From Gp6-AA40 sp963772955 (lineage in GTDB: Bacteria > Acidobacteriota > Vicinamibacteria > Vicinamibacterales > UBA2999), in assembly GCA_963772955.1 (NCBI GenBank), contig CAVYZF010000008.1, positions 186,001 to 250,000 of the forward strand: a DNA stretch of 64,000 nucleotides, read 5' to 3'. Each line of letters starts with the position of its first letter. Positions within the stretch are counted from its first letter, which is position 1. The notes under the pieces were generated by a model. That model did not search any database. It saw only the letters and a list, made by a program, of their open reading frames with translations, and was not told the DNA's origin. The position numbers and the translations under genes are program-made. Shown here one piece after another: positions 56,470 through 64,000 of this stretch.

Positions 56470-57966
56470 GTGCCGGCCACCGCCACTCTCACTACGTACA
56501 AGATGTACATCGACGGGCAATGGGTCGATGCGTCCTCGGGCAGCCATTTCGAAAGCGACGATCCGTTTCGTGCGGAACCGTGGGCGCTCATTCCGCGGGG
56601 AACCGCGGCCGACGTTGATCGAGCTGTGCGAGCCGCCCACAAAGCCTTCACGTCTGGTGAGTGGCCAAAGCTGACGGCATCGCGGCGCGGTGCGCTGCTG
56701 CGCAGGCTTGGCGACCTCGTCACCGAGCGCTCGAAGCAACTGGCCGAGACCGAAGTCCGCGACAACGGCAAGCTGTACGCCGAGATGAGCATGCAGACGG
56801 CGTATATGGCGCAGTGGTACCACTACTACGGTGGCCTTGCCGACAAGATCGAAGGAGCGGTCCTGCCGACCGACAAGCCCGACACCTTCAACTACACGAA
56901 GTACGAGCCGCTCGGCGTCATCGCCGCGATTGTCCCCTGGAACTCCCCGCTGCTCCTGACGACGTGGAAGCTGGCGCCTGCACTTGCCGCCGGCAACACC
57001 GTCGTGATCAAGCCGTCGGAGTTCACGTCGGCGTCGGTGCTCGAGTTCATGACGCTGATCGAGGAAGCGGGCTTCCCGGCTGGCGTCGTGAACGTGGTCA
57101 CCGGCTTCGGCGGCGACGTTGGTGCGCCGCTCGTCGAGCATCCGCTCGTTGCCAAGGTCGCGTTCACCGGATCGGATCTCACCGGTCAGCGGATCTACGA
57201 GGCTGCGGCGCGTGGCCTCAAGCACGTGACGATGGAGCTCGGTGGGAAGTCACCAAACATCGTGTTCGACGATGCCGAGATCGACAATGCGGTGAAGGGC
57301 GCGATCTCGGGCATCTTTGCGGCCACAGGTCAGACATGTATCGCCGGCTCGCGACTGCTGGTTCAGCAAAGCATTCACGATCAGTTTCTCGAGAAGCTGG
57401 TCGCGTTTGCGAAGACCGCGAAGATGGGGAACCCGATGAATGCGGACACGCAAATCGGACCCGTGACGAACAGGCCGCAGTTCGAGAAGATCCTCAACTA
57501 CATCGACATCGCGAAGGGTGAGGGTGCGCGTGCGGTGCTCGGCGGATCGCGCGCGACCCGTGCCGAATGCGGTAACGGCTGGTTTGTCGAGCCGACGATC
57601 TTCGAGGGGGTGAACAACGGCATGCGCATCGCGCAGGAAGAAGTCTTCGGGCCGGTGCTCTCGGTGATTCCCTTCAAGGACGAAGAGGAAGCCATCGCGA
57701 TCGGCAATGACGTGGTGTATGGTCTGGCGGCCGGCGTCTGGACGCAGAACATGCGCCGTGCGCTGATGATGGCCGAGAAGCTCCAGGCTGGAACGGTCTG
57801 GATCAACACCTATCGCGCGGTGAGCTACCTGTCGCCCTTCGGCGGTTACAAGCGTTCGGGGATCGGACGCGAGAGCGGTCAGGAGATGATCAAGGAATAC
57901 CTGCAGGTGAAGAGTGTGTGGATCTCGACGGCGACGACGGTCGCGAATCCGTTTATTCAAAAGTAG
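56470..57966 (+). CDS. NAD(P)-dependent aldehyde dehydrogenase
   Basis: A 498-residue ALDH-superfamily enzyme. Catalytic Glu (about 256) lies in VTMELGGKSPNIVFDDAE, catalytic Cys (about 290) in FAATGQTCIAGSRLL; IVPWNSPLLLTTWKLAPALA and QEEVFGPVLSVIPF are also typical. It oxidises an aldehyde to the acid in the cytosol and could take over products of the PQQ alcohol dehydrogenases (inference). The start is GTG 56470 with GGAG nine bases upstream. The HIBADH-like reductase follows after a heptamer array, probably in one operon. Confidence 0.92.
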   Translation: MPATATLTTYKMYIDGQWVDASSGSHFESDDPFRAEPWALIPRGTAADVDRAVRAAHKAFTSGEWPKLTASRRGALLRRLGDLVTERSKQLAETEVRDNGKLYAEMSMQTAYMAQWYHYYGGLADKIEGAVLPTDKPDTFNYTKYEPLGVIAAIVPWNSPLLLTTWKLAPALAAGNTVVIKPSEFTSASVLEFMTLIEEAGFPAGVVNVVTGFGGDVGAPLVEHPLVAKVAFTGSDLTGQRIYEAAARGLKHVTMELGGKSPNIVFDDAEIDNAVKGAISGIFAATGQTCIAGSRLLVQQSIHDQFLEKLVAFAKTAKMGNPMNADTQIGPVTNRPQFEKILNYIDIAKGEGARAVLGGSRATRAECGNGWFVEPTIFEGVNNGMRIAQEEVFGPVLSVIPFKDEEEAIAIGNDVVYGLAAGVWTQNMRRALMMAEKLQAGTVWINTYRAVSYLSPFGGYKRSGIGRESGQEMIKEYLQVKSVWISTATTVANPFIQK

Positions 57967-58000
57967 TTGGTGGTTAGTGGTTAGTGGACCATCCACCAAC
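57966..58000. repeat. Heptamer array, GTTAGTG word, with hairpin
   Basis: GTTGGTG, GTTAGTG, GTTAGTG in tandem, then CCATCCACCAAC. The outer GTTGGTGG (57966-57973) and CCACCAAC (57993-58000) can pair. It sits between ALDH and the next gene's ribosome site. Confidence 0.65.
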
Positions 58001-58013
58001 CAGAAGAGGAGAC

Positions 58014-58895
58014 ATGGATCAAGTTCTTGGTTTCGTAGGTGTGGGCCGCATGGGCGGGCCGATGGCGAATCGGCTGCTCGACGCCGGCCATTCGTTGTGC
58101 GTGTTCGACACGAGCGCGGAGGCAGTGAAGCCGCTGGCGGCCAGGGGTGCGAAAGTAGCCTCGTCCGCAGAAGACGTGGCGTCGTCATCGGACATCGTGT
58201 TGATCAGTCTGCCGACGCCACCGATCGTGCAGGCCGTCAGTGTGGGCAGCATCCTGAAGGGGAACCGGCTCAAGACGCTCATCGATCTCTCGACGACGGG
58301 ACCGACGGTTGCCGGTATCGTCGCGAAGGCGGCATCGGAGCGAGGCGTTGCGTGGGTGGACTCGCCGGTCAGTGGTGGTATCGGCGGCGCGACCAAGGGC
58401 ACGCTGGCGGTAATGGTGTCGTGCAAGAAGGACACGTTCCCGGTGGTCGATCCGGTGCTCAAGACATTCGGCAAGACGTTCTACGTTGGCGAGAAGCCGG
58501 GCCTGGCGCAGATCGCGAAGCTGGCGAACAACCTGCTGGCCGCCGCGGCGATCGTGCTGTCGTCCGAAGCGCTGGCGATGGGCGTGAAAGCCGGGCTCGA
58601 CGCCCAGACGCTCTGCGACATCATCAATGCGGGAAGCGGACGCAATAGCGCGACGCAGGACAAGTTCCCGAAGTCGGTCATCCCGCGCACCTTCGATTTC
58701 GGCTTCGCAACGGGCCTGTCCTACAAGGACGTGCGTCTGTGCCTCGACGAGGCCGAGGCGCTCGGCGTTCCGATGGTGGCCGGAGCGGCGGTGCGTCAGA
58801 TGCTCGCCATCACCAACGCGAAGTTCGGACCTGATTCCGACTTCACCTCGATCGCCCGGGTTGTTGAAGAGTGGGCGGGTATCGAGATCAAGTAG
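58014..58895 (+). CDS. NAD(P)-dependent beta-hydroxyacid dehydrogenase (3-hydroxyisobutyrate dehydrogenase family)
   Basis: A 293-residue enzyme. The Rossmann motif GFVGVGRMGGPMANRLLDAG is at 6-25, the substrate loop is DSPVSGGIGGATKGTLAVM, and KLANNLL carries the catalytic lysine. The family includes 3-hydroxyisobutyrate, tartronate-semialdehyde and succinic-semialdehyde reductases; the specificity is open. ATG 58014 has an AGAGGAG site. It probably works with the upstream ALDH on a small hydroxyacid or aldehyde. Confidence 0.9.
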   Translation: MDQVLGFVGVGRMGGPMANRLLDAGHSLCVFDTSAEAVKPLAARGAKVASSAEDVASSSDIVLISLPTPPIVQAVSVGSILKGNRLKTLIDLSTTGPTVAGIVAKAASERGVAWVDSPVSGGIGGATKGTLAVMVSCKKDTFPVVDPVLKTFGKTFYVGEKPGLAQIAKLANNLLAAAAIVLSSEALAMGVKAGLDAQTLCDIINAGSGRNSATQDKFPKSVIPRTFDFGFATGLSYKDVRLCLDEAEALGVPMVAGAAVRQMLAITNAKFGPDSDFTSIARVVEEWAGIEIK

Positions 58896-58913
58896 TAGGC
58901 CGTAGGCAGTAAC

Positions 58914-58974
58914 GTGAAGGGGTCAGACCCTTCACATTTTTTCGCATGTGAAAAAGCGTGTGGGGTCTGACCCC
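58914..58974. repeat. Compound palindrome, GGGGTCAGACCC family
   Basis: The second copy of the element at 7277-7330. GGGGTCAGACCC (58919-58930) pairs with GGGTCTGACCCC (58963-58974); inner palindromes GTGAAGGG/CCCTTCAC (58914-58935) and TTCACAT/ATGTGAA give a branched structure. It lies between the HIBADH-like and CMD genes. Confidence 0.8.
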
Positions 58975-58991
58975 AATCCACTGGAGACGAA

Positions 58992-59372
58992 ATGGATAAA
59001 GCGACGTTTGAGAAGGGCCGGGAGATTCGCAGCTCAGTGCTCGGCAAGGAGTTCGTGGACGCGGCGTTCAAGGCGGCAGACAGCTTCAGCATGCCGATGC
59101 AGGAGCTCGTCACGGAGTACTGCTGGGGCGCGGTATGGGGACGCGAAGGTCTCGACAAGAAGCAGCGGAGCATGCTCAACCTGGCGATGATCAGCTGCCT
59201 GAATCGGCCGCACGAGCTCCGGCTCCATATCGCGGGCGCGCTCAAGAACGGCGTCACGCGCGATGAGATCCGCGAGATCTTCATGCAGGTGGCGATCTAC
59301 GCTGGTGTGCCTGCGGGGGTGGACTCGTTCCGCGCCGCCAAGGAAGTCTTCGAAAAGATCGACGCGAAGTAG
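58992..59372 (+). CDS. Carboxymuconolactone decarboxylase (CMD) family protein
   Basis: A 126-residue all-helical protein: VTEYCWGAVWGREGLDKKQR, SMLNLAMISCLNRPHELRLH and EIREIFMQVAIYAGVPAGVD match CMD/PcaC. There is no CxxC pair, so it is closer to the decarboxylase than to AhpD peroxidase-like members. In the beta-ketoadipate pathway PcaC decarboxylates gamma-carboxymuconolactone, but other pca genes are missing nearby, so the true substrate is uncertain. A GGAGACGAA ribosome site lies right after the palindrome. Confidence 0.88.
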   Translation: MDKATFEKGREIRSSVLGKEFVDAAFKAADSFSMPMQELVTEYCWGAVWGREGLDKKQRSMLNLAMISCLNRPHELRLHIAGALKNGVTRDEIREIFMQVAIYAGVPAGVDSFRAAKEVFEKIDAK

Positions 59373-59434
59373 TTTCAGCCGGCCGGGATCCGGGTCCCGG
59401 GTCCCGCTCCTGTTCGCAGTTCGTGGAGGCTCTG

Positions 59435-60385
59435 ATGTTCGCAGACCGACGTGTGTGGGCAGCCGGTGCCGTGATCGTGACCGCCGTGCTGTTGGCGTGC
59501 TCCAGTGCGTTAGGGCAGACGGATCGCTGGTATCCGTCGCGGTGGGGCGCCGACGATCAGCGCGGCGCAGCGAATAGGCTGACACCGGCCAAGGTGCTCG
59601 AGGCGAAGAACGCGATCACCAAAGGTGTCGTCTATCAGCTCGGTCACGTGTACGAGCCGGGCATGCCGATGTACGGCACGCGGCACTACAGCCTGCGCAT
59701 CCCGTACCCGTTCAAGATGCCGGGCAAGAACGAAGCGGTCTATCACGACGAAATCATTAGTGGAGAGCTCGGGCAGATCGGGACGCAGTTCGACGGCCTC
59801 GGTCACCTCGGCATCGGCGATCTCTTTTACAACGGCAATCGCCGCTCGGAGTTCGCCCAAGCCGAAGGACTGCAGAAGCTCGGAATCGAGAACGTCGGCG
59901 CCATCGTGACTCGCGGCATACTGATCGACGTCGCGAAGTTCAAAGGCGTGGACCAGTTGCCGCCGCGCTACGAGATCACGCCAGCCGATCTCACAGGTGC
60001 TCTCCAGCGCGAGAACGTCCAGATCCGAAGCGGTGACATGGTCATCATCCACACCGGCTGGGGCTCGCTGTGGATGAAGGACAACGCCAAGTTCGCCGAC
60101 AGTGAGCCGGGGATCGGCCTGGCCGCCGGTCAGATGCTGGTCAATGCGGAGGTCGTGGTCGTAGGCGCCGACACGTGGGGCGTCGAGGTGATGCCGAATC
60201 CCGACAGCTCGCTATCGGCTCCGGTGCACCAGCTGTTCCTGGCACGCAATGGGATCTATCTCCACGAGAACCTGATCACCGCGGACCTGGCTCGCGACAG
60301 CGTTTATGAGTTCGTGTACATGTTTGCTCCGCTACGGTTGAAGGGAGCAACAGGGTCCCCTGGAAATCCAATCGCGATCCGGTAA
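59435..60385 (+). CDS. Cyclase-family protein (kynurenine formamidase-like), exported
   Basis: A 316-residue metal-dependent hydrolase of the cyclase family (PF04199 type). The signal peptide runs to about SSALGQ. The metal motif, usually HxGTHxDxPxH, appears as QIGTQFDGLGHLGI: the first two histidines are glutamines, and Asp and the last His remain, as in a known subgroup. SGDMVIIHTGWGSLWM and VVVGADTWGVEVMPNPD follow. It is probably an amidase or lactonase on a small aromatic or polyketide. ATG 59435 has a GGAGG site six bases upstream. It is co-oriented with ALDH, HIBADH and CMD. Confidence 0.87.
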   Translation: MFADRRVWAAGAVIVTAVLLACSSALGQTDRWYPSRWGADDQRGAANRLTPAKVLEAKNAITKGVVYQLGHVYEPGMPMYGTRHYSLRIPYPFKMPGKNEAVYHDEIISGELGQIGTQFDGLGHLGIGDLFYNGNRRSEFAQAEGLQKLGIENVGAIVTRGILIDVAKFKGVDQLPPRYEITPADLTGALQRENVQIRSGDMVIIHTGWGSLWMKDNAKFADSEPGIGLAAGQMLVNAEVVVVGADTWGVEVMPNPDSSLSAPVHQLFLARNGIYLHENLITADLARDSVYEFVYMFAPLRLKGATGSPGNPIAIR

Positions 60386-60862
60386 CCCATGAGAGGTACC
60401 GCGGCAGCGCCGTTTCCGATGCCCAACGATCGGTACGGCGGTATTGCGTCTCTCTTGTCGAGCGCTGACGCAATGGTCGGAAAGGCGTGAACCAGAGACG
60501 CTGAACTTGCGAAACCGAAACAGCCGCCGGTTATTCGCGACCGCCTACGAGAAGGTGATTCGTCGCCGTTCGAGATGTGGCGGGTAAACCGCTTTCACTC
60601 GACGACGATCAGGCTTCACACGCAGGAAGTACGGGAACTCCTCGGCAGCCGTCTGGCCGTTCGCGCTGGCGCGTCGCGCGTCAACGGGAACTCGGTCCTG
60701 CCCGATCAGACTGGTCAGGTGCACGGCCTTCGTGAAATTCGACTCAGGCCTTTTTCCAGACGACATATGCATCGAAGTTTCTGTCACGAGAAGCGACGAC
60801 TCTAGTGCGTTAGTGTGCAACGTCGCTATTGGGATCATGCCGGGGGGTGTAAGGGAAATCCC
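60386..60862. other. Convergent intergenic region, 477 bases, with one doubtful ORF
   Basis: Between the cyclase stop and the sigma-factor stop. It is less GC-rich than its surroundings. No palindrome of the known families and no RNA gene are visible. The only ORF of note is listed separately (60545-60838). Confidence 0.4.
60545..60838 (-). CDS. Doubtful small ORF downstream of the sigma factor
   Basis: A 97-residue ORF starting ATG 25 bases after the sigma-factor stop, ending EEFPYFLRVKPDRRRVKAVY and PPHLERRRITFS. It has no signal, no membrane helix and no recognised domain. Basic C-terminal composition and position could suggest a regulatory partner, but codon-level support is weak, and it may be chance. 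Confidence 0.25.
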   Translation of the reverse strand: MIPIATLHTNALESSLLVTETSMHMSSGKRPESNFTKAVHLTSLIGQDRVPVDARRASANGQTAAEEFPYFLRVKPDRRRVKAVYPPHLERRRITFS

Positions 60863-61432
60863 CTAATGGTCTTCCAGCATGGCTTTAGCGAGCTTCGCGA
60901 TCGCCCGGTTCACTGCCATGCGTGCGGCGGCAGCGGTCGGCTTTCCAAACATTGTGGCGATGTCAGCGTAGTCCCTGCCCTCTTTCCGAGCGCGGATCAT
61001 CTGTTGCTCCGCGGCTTCGAGTGTCTGCATCGCCTTCTTGTACCTCCGCATGTCCTCGCGCTTCATCACCCAGTGCACCGGTGGTGGCGCCGGATCCGCC
61101 TGCCGCTCGAGCGCGGTGTCATCCCGCGGTCGCGATCGCGCCTTGCGAACTTCGTCGATGATCTGGTTCTTCACGGCCTTCCGGAGAAAGTTCTGCAACG
61201 ACTCAGGGGACTCGACCTTGATTCCGTCAAGCCGTGGCAGGGTCCGAGTCACGACGTCCTGAACGAGGTCCTGCGTATCCGCCAGGCTTCGAGCCCATTG
61301 CGGCAGCTTCCCACGTGCCCATCTCCGCAAAGGGGGTACCGCCCTTTCGAGGAGCTCATACCTGGCCTCGATGTCGCCGGCCTTGATCTTGGAAACGAGG
61401 TCAATCGTGTTATCGCGGGTGTCGTCGCTCAT
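60863..61432 (-). CDS. ECF-type RNA polymerase sigma factor
   Basis: A 189-residue sigma-70 family protein. Region 2 includes ARYELLERAVPPLRRWARGK, SLADTQDLVQDVVTRTLPRL and FLRKAVKNQIIDEVRKARSR; region 4 is helix-turn-helix (RKEGRDYADIATMFGKPTAA, AARMAVNRAIAKL). The linker (RPRDDTALERQADPAPPP) is typical of the ECF groups of Acidobacteria and Planctomycetes that often act with Ser/Thr kinases. No anti-sigma factor gene is next to it. It is about 80 bases downstream of the NarL-type regulator. Confidence 0.88.
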   Translation of the reverse strand: MSDDTRDNTIDLVSKIKAGDIEARYELLERAVPPLRRWARGKLPQWARSLADTQDLVQDVVTRTLPRLDGIKVESPESLQNFLRKAVKNQIIDEVRKARSRPRDDTALERQADPAPPPVHWVMKREDMRRYKKAMQTLEAAEQQMIRARKEGRDYADIATMFGKPTAAAARMAVNRAIAKLAKAMLEDH

Positions 61433-61512
61433 GACTGCCTCCGCACGGTACGTATCTAAGAACGCACCAGGCAGGTCGATCGAACAGAGGCGGAAGGAAG
61501 GCCGGACGAAGG

Positions 61513-62172
61513 CTATGTGTCGCTGAGCCAGCCCTGGAGAAGGGCGTATTTGACGATGTCGATCCGCCCTTTGAGGCCGAGTTTCCGGGCGGCATTGGCC
61601 TTGTGGACTTCGACCGTCTTGACGCTCAACTCGAGCTGCGCCGCGATCTCCTTGTTGCTGTAGCCTGCGGCAATCAGTCGCAGGACCTCGGACTCCCGCT
61701 CGCTCAGGCTGGCGCCGGTTCCCTGCGCTTTCCGTCCAGTCTTGGACAGAAACCCCGCCGTGACGCGGGCGGTGAGCGCCGAATCGAGGTACTGGCCCCG
61801 TGCGGCGGTTGCCCGAATCGCCTGCAGAAGCTCGGACGCAGCACTTTGCTTCAGCACGTAGCCATCGGCGCCCGCGCGCAGCAATTCCTGCAGGTAGGCA
61901 TCGTCGCCATGCCGCGTGAGGATGACGATCACCGAGTCCGGCTGAATCTGTTTCAGCGTGCGCGTAGCCACCAGTCCGTTCATCCCCGGCATCGAGATGT
62001 CCATGACGACGACGTCGGGGAGAAGGGCACGGGCCTGTTCGACGGCTGCGGCGCCATCGCTCGCCTCTGAGACGACGGTCATGTCGTCCTGGCTTTCGAT
62101 CAGCATTTTCAGCCCCTGGCGCACGGTGACGTGATCGTCCGCCAGCAGGATACGTAGACGAGTGTCAGTCAT
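61513..62172 (-). CDS. Response regulator, NarL/FixJ family
   Basis: A 219-residue regulator. The receiver has the acidic pair in ILLADDHVTVRQGLKM, phospho-acceptor Asp in DVVVMDISMPGMNGL, Thr and Lys (VILTRHGD, GYVLKQSAAS). The C-terminal LuxR-type helix-turn-helix is LSERESEVLRLIAAGYSNKE with LSVKTVEVHKANAARKLGL. ATG 62172 overlaps the kinase stop by eight bases; an upstream codon at 62193 is less likely. The cognate kinase is upstream in the same operon. Confidence 0.93.
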   Translation of the reverse strand: MTDTRLRILLADDHVTVRQGLKMLIESQDDMTVVSEASDGAAAVEQARALLPDVVVMDISMPGMNGLVATRTLKQIQPDSVIVILTRHGDDAYLQELLRAGADGYVLKQSAASELLQAIRATAARGQYLDSALTARVTAGFLSKTGRKAQGTGASLSERESEVLRLIAAGYSNKEIAAQLELSVKTVEVHKANAARKLGLKGRIDIVKYALLQGWLSDT

Positions 62173-63694
62173 TGGTCGCCGGGTCCTGTTCAACGACTAC
62201 TGGCATTCGAACGATGACCGCGGTGCCCTCACCTGCCGCCGACTCGATCTGCACGGTCGCGCCAACCAGCGCCGCCCGCTCCTGCATGCCAAGTAACCCG
62301 AAACCCTGACGCGGATGTCCCGCGGCCGGCTGATCGAATCCCACGCCGTCGTCCTCGATGATGAGCGACACGTAGTCGGGTCGCCGCTCGAGGATCACGT
62401 CGACGTTCTCCGCGCGGGCGTGTTTGGCGATGTTGTTGAGCGCTTCCTGGGCGATGCGGTAGAGGGTGGTTTCGACTTCCGACGTCAGTCGAACGGAGCT
62501 CAGTCCGGTCGTGTGGAGATCGGCACGCACGCCGGCGCGCAACGACCAGTCCTGCACGTAATTGGCGAGCGCCGCCCGCAGCCCAAGATCGTCGAGCGCG
62601 GTCGGGCGCAGCTCCCACACCAGATGATCGACGTCCTGATCGAGCTGCTGGGCGACTTTCTCGAGAGCGCCGACCTGCGGCGCGAGATGCGGGTCGCTCC
62701 CGCAACTATCCCTCAGCGCGCGGATGCCGAGCCCGAGTGCCGTCAACTGTTCGCCAAACTGATCGTGCATTTCACGCGCGATACGCCGCCGCTCGTCTTC
62801 CTGCGCGAAGACAAGGCGCGACAGCAGCTCGGTTCGTGCACGTTCGGCGCGCTCGCGTTCCTGCATCTCTTCCCGCAGCGACGCGTTGGCCAGCGCGAGC
62901 TCCGCGGTTCGCTCGTTGACGCGAATCTCGAGCTGCTCGTGCGCACGCCTGAGCGCCTCCTCAGAACGCTTGCGTTCCGACAGATCGAAATGTGTGCCGA
63001 CGATGCGACCGACGTAGCCATCACTCCTGCGTACGGGGAACCCGCGAGAGAGAACGTGGACGTAGTGGCCGTCCTTGTGTCGCAACCGGAACTCGAGGGT
63101 GTAGTCGCGCTCTCCGCGCAGTACGCCGTCCACGACCTCGCGAACCGCAGCGCGATCGTCGGGATGCAGTAGCCGCTCCCACACGCTGACGTGGGGCTCG
63201 ATCTCGTCCTCGCCGTAGCCGAGCATCTTCCTCCAGTGGGAGGAGTACACCACTGCGCCGGTTTCGAGATTCCAGTCCCACACACCTTCCTGTGCGCCCG
63301 CGAACGCGAGCGAGAGACGTTCCTCGCTTTCGCGCAACGCCGACTCGGTCCGCTTTCGTTCGGTGATGTCCCGCACGATGATCTGGATTGCGCGGTCGGG
63401 TGGATCGTCGAAGAGCGTGCCCATGATCTCGACGTCCTTGATCGAGCCATCGAACCCTACGAGTGTCTCCTCGACGGCGGGCACGTTCTTGCCCATGAGT
63501 AGCTGACGGACTCGCTCTCGGATCTGTGGGTGACGTTCGGGAAGAAAGAAGCGAAGCGGCGACTGGCCCAGGATCTCGTCGGGCGATGCAGCGCCAAACA
63601 GCCGCACCGCGGCTGCGTTGACGAAGAAGATGGCGTTGTTGCGGCTGAGAAAAATGCCGTCCGGCGACAGGTCCACCAGTTGGCTGTAATCCAT
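62165..63694 (-). CDS. PAS-containing sensor histidine kinase (HisKA_3, NarX-like)
   Basis: A 509-residue soluble kinase. PAS 1 (about 1-115, SQLVDLSPDGIFLSRNNAIF) and PAS 2 with PAC (about 120-245, YGEDEIEPHVSVWERLLHPD) are followed by a coiled coil, then HisKA_3 with the phospho-acceptor in RRRIAREMHDQFGEQLTALG and the ATPase (RIAQEALNNIAKHARAENVD, DDGVGFD, GFGLLGMQERA). There is no membrane segment, so it senses a cytosolic signal, perhaps redox or oxygen by the PAS domains (inference). ATG 63694 lies one base after the DUF6152 stop. Confidence 0.92.
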   Translation of the reverse strand: MDYSQLVDLSPDGIFLSRNNAIFFVNAAAVRLFGAASPDEILGQSPLRFFLPERHPQIRERVRQLLMGKNVPAVEETLVGFDGSIKDVEIMGTLFDDPPDRAIQIIVRDITERKRTESALRESEERLSLAFAGAQEGVWDWNLETGAVVYSSHWRKMLGYGEDEIEPHVSVWERLLHPDDRAAVREVVDGVLRGERDYTLEFRLRHKDGHYVHVLSRGFPVRRSDGYVGRIVGTHFDLSERKRSEEALRRAHEQLEIRVNERTAELALANASLREEMQERERAERARTELLSRLVFAQEDERRRIAREMHDQFGEQLTALGLGIRALRDSCGSDPHLAPQVGALEKVAQQLDQDVDHLVWELRPTALDDLGLRAALANYVQDWSLRAGVRADLHTTGLSSVRLTSEVETTLYRIAQEALNNIAKHARAENVDVILERRPDYVSLIIEDDGVGFDQPAAGHPRQGFGLLGMQERAALVGATVQIESAAGEGTAVIVRMPVVVEQDPATND

Positions 63695-63695
63695 G

Positions 63696-64000
63696 CTACT
63701 CGACCGCCGGTCCCGTCGGACGCAGTTCGCGGCCGTCGGCGAGTGTGGCTTTGACAAACATGCCACCGGGCGATCCATCGCGCATCGGCCGGATCACGAT
63801 CGATACCTTGTCTCCCGGCTTGAGCGAGTTCTTGCTCCACCCGCGCCGGCCAAGATAGTTGGGGCTCATGCCTTCGATGCCCCACGTCTCGACTTTCCCG
63901 TTGTCACCGCTGACGTCGATCCAGATCCACGTGTGCGGATTGGTCCAGTCGAACTTCTTGATCGTGCCGCTGATCGTTTTCTCAGCCTCGAGGTTGAACG
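63696..64000 (-). CDS. DUF6152-like protein, N-terminus outside window
   Basis: The C-terminal 100 residues are inside the window: ISGTIKKFDWTNPHTWIWID, then GIEGMSPNYLGRRGWSKNSL, KPGDKVSIVIRPMRDGSPGG and TLADGRELRPTGPAVE. The pattern fits DUF6152 periplasmic proteins, common in Acidobacteria and predicted to be OB-like beta barrels of unknown role. It ends one base before the kinase start, so it may be the first gene of a DUF6152-kinase-regulator operon and part of its signal input (inference). Confidence 0.75.
   Translation of the reverse strand, partial: FNLEAEKTISGTIKKFDWTNPHTWIWIDVSGDNGKVETWGIEGMSPNYLGRRGWSKNSLKPGDKVSIVIRPMRDGSPGGMFVKATLADGRELRPTGPAVE

Noticed and set aside
12559..58000. 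CRISPR array interpretation of the short repeats
   Set aside because: Units of 7-8 bases without spacers and without cas genes do not fit CRISPR.

Overview
The window looks like chromosomal DNA of a high-GC, Gram-negative soil acidobacterium, most likely of the Vicinamibacteria (subdivision 6) type. I infer this from gene content, not from a marker gene: several PQQ-dependent dehydrogenases, secreted families abundant in Acidobacteria, the PSCyt/PSD (DUF1592-type) plus DUF1552 and DUF1800 plus DUF1501 pairs, a selenium-binding protein (SBP56) and many Tat or Sec exported proteins. I saw no rRNA, tRNA, CRISPR array or prophage.

Layout. 1-2.6 kb: partial FAD oxidoreductase, a membrane-anchored unknown, a DUF849 enzyme and a lipoprotein, all on the minus strand. 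2.8-7.3 kb: an oxidation operon with two glucose-dehydrogenase-like PQQ enzymes around a small cytochrome c. 7.4-13.2 kb: small-molecule enzymes (SnoaL/ABM-like protein split by a frameshift, phosphotriesterase-like hydrolase, SBP56, membrane protein). 13.3-24 kb: signalling and envelope, with a two-component pair divergent from a secreted protein, an acvB-mprF pair for aminoacyl-phosphatidylglycerol, and a hybrid kinase divergent from a receiver-HATPase protein plus STAS protein. 24-28 kb: PVA-dehydrogenase-like quinohemoprotein and a cytochrome/copper-monooxygenase-like protein. 28-35.7 kb: polysaccharide cluster (O-antigen ligase, two twin-domain GT2 enzymes, Wzm/Wzt exporter). 35.7-46.4 kb: a methanol/ethanol-type PQQ dehydrogenase with a lanthanide-type Asp pair, thioredoxin 2, an unusual metallo-beta-lactamase-fold protein, the PSCyt plus DUF1552 pair and an ankyrin protein. 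46.4-48.0 kb: an IS66-family element whose transposase is broken by several frameshifts. 48-55.2 kb: subtilase, DUF1501 plus DUF1800 pair, small membrane protein, lipoprotein. 55.2-56.4 kb: a vapBC module next to collapsed fragments of a type III-like restriction-modification system. 56.5-60.4 kb: aldehyde dehydrogenase, HIBADH-like reductase, carboxymuconolactone decarboxylase-like protein and cyclase. 60.8-64 kb: sigma factor, NarL-type regulator, PAS kinase and a DUF6152 protein cut by the window end.

Working together: periplasmic oxidation of alcohols, sugars or small organics by PQQ enzymes passes electrons to c-type cytochromes, while cytosolic enzymes (ALDH, HIBADH-like, CMD-like) could process the products. 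A second theme is the cell surface: polysaccharide export and lipid aminoacylation.

The most unusual non-coding signal is a set of short arrays between genes. Each locus uses its own 7-base word, while an 8-base word family (RCACNGAG) recurs, often as facing arms. Two further palindrome families each occur twice. One octamer array lies inside the IS66 copy, and one heptamer array forms the C-terminus and stop codon of a protein.
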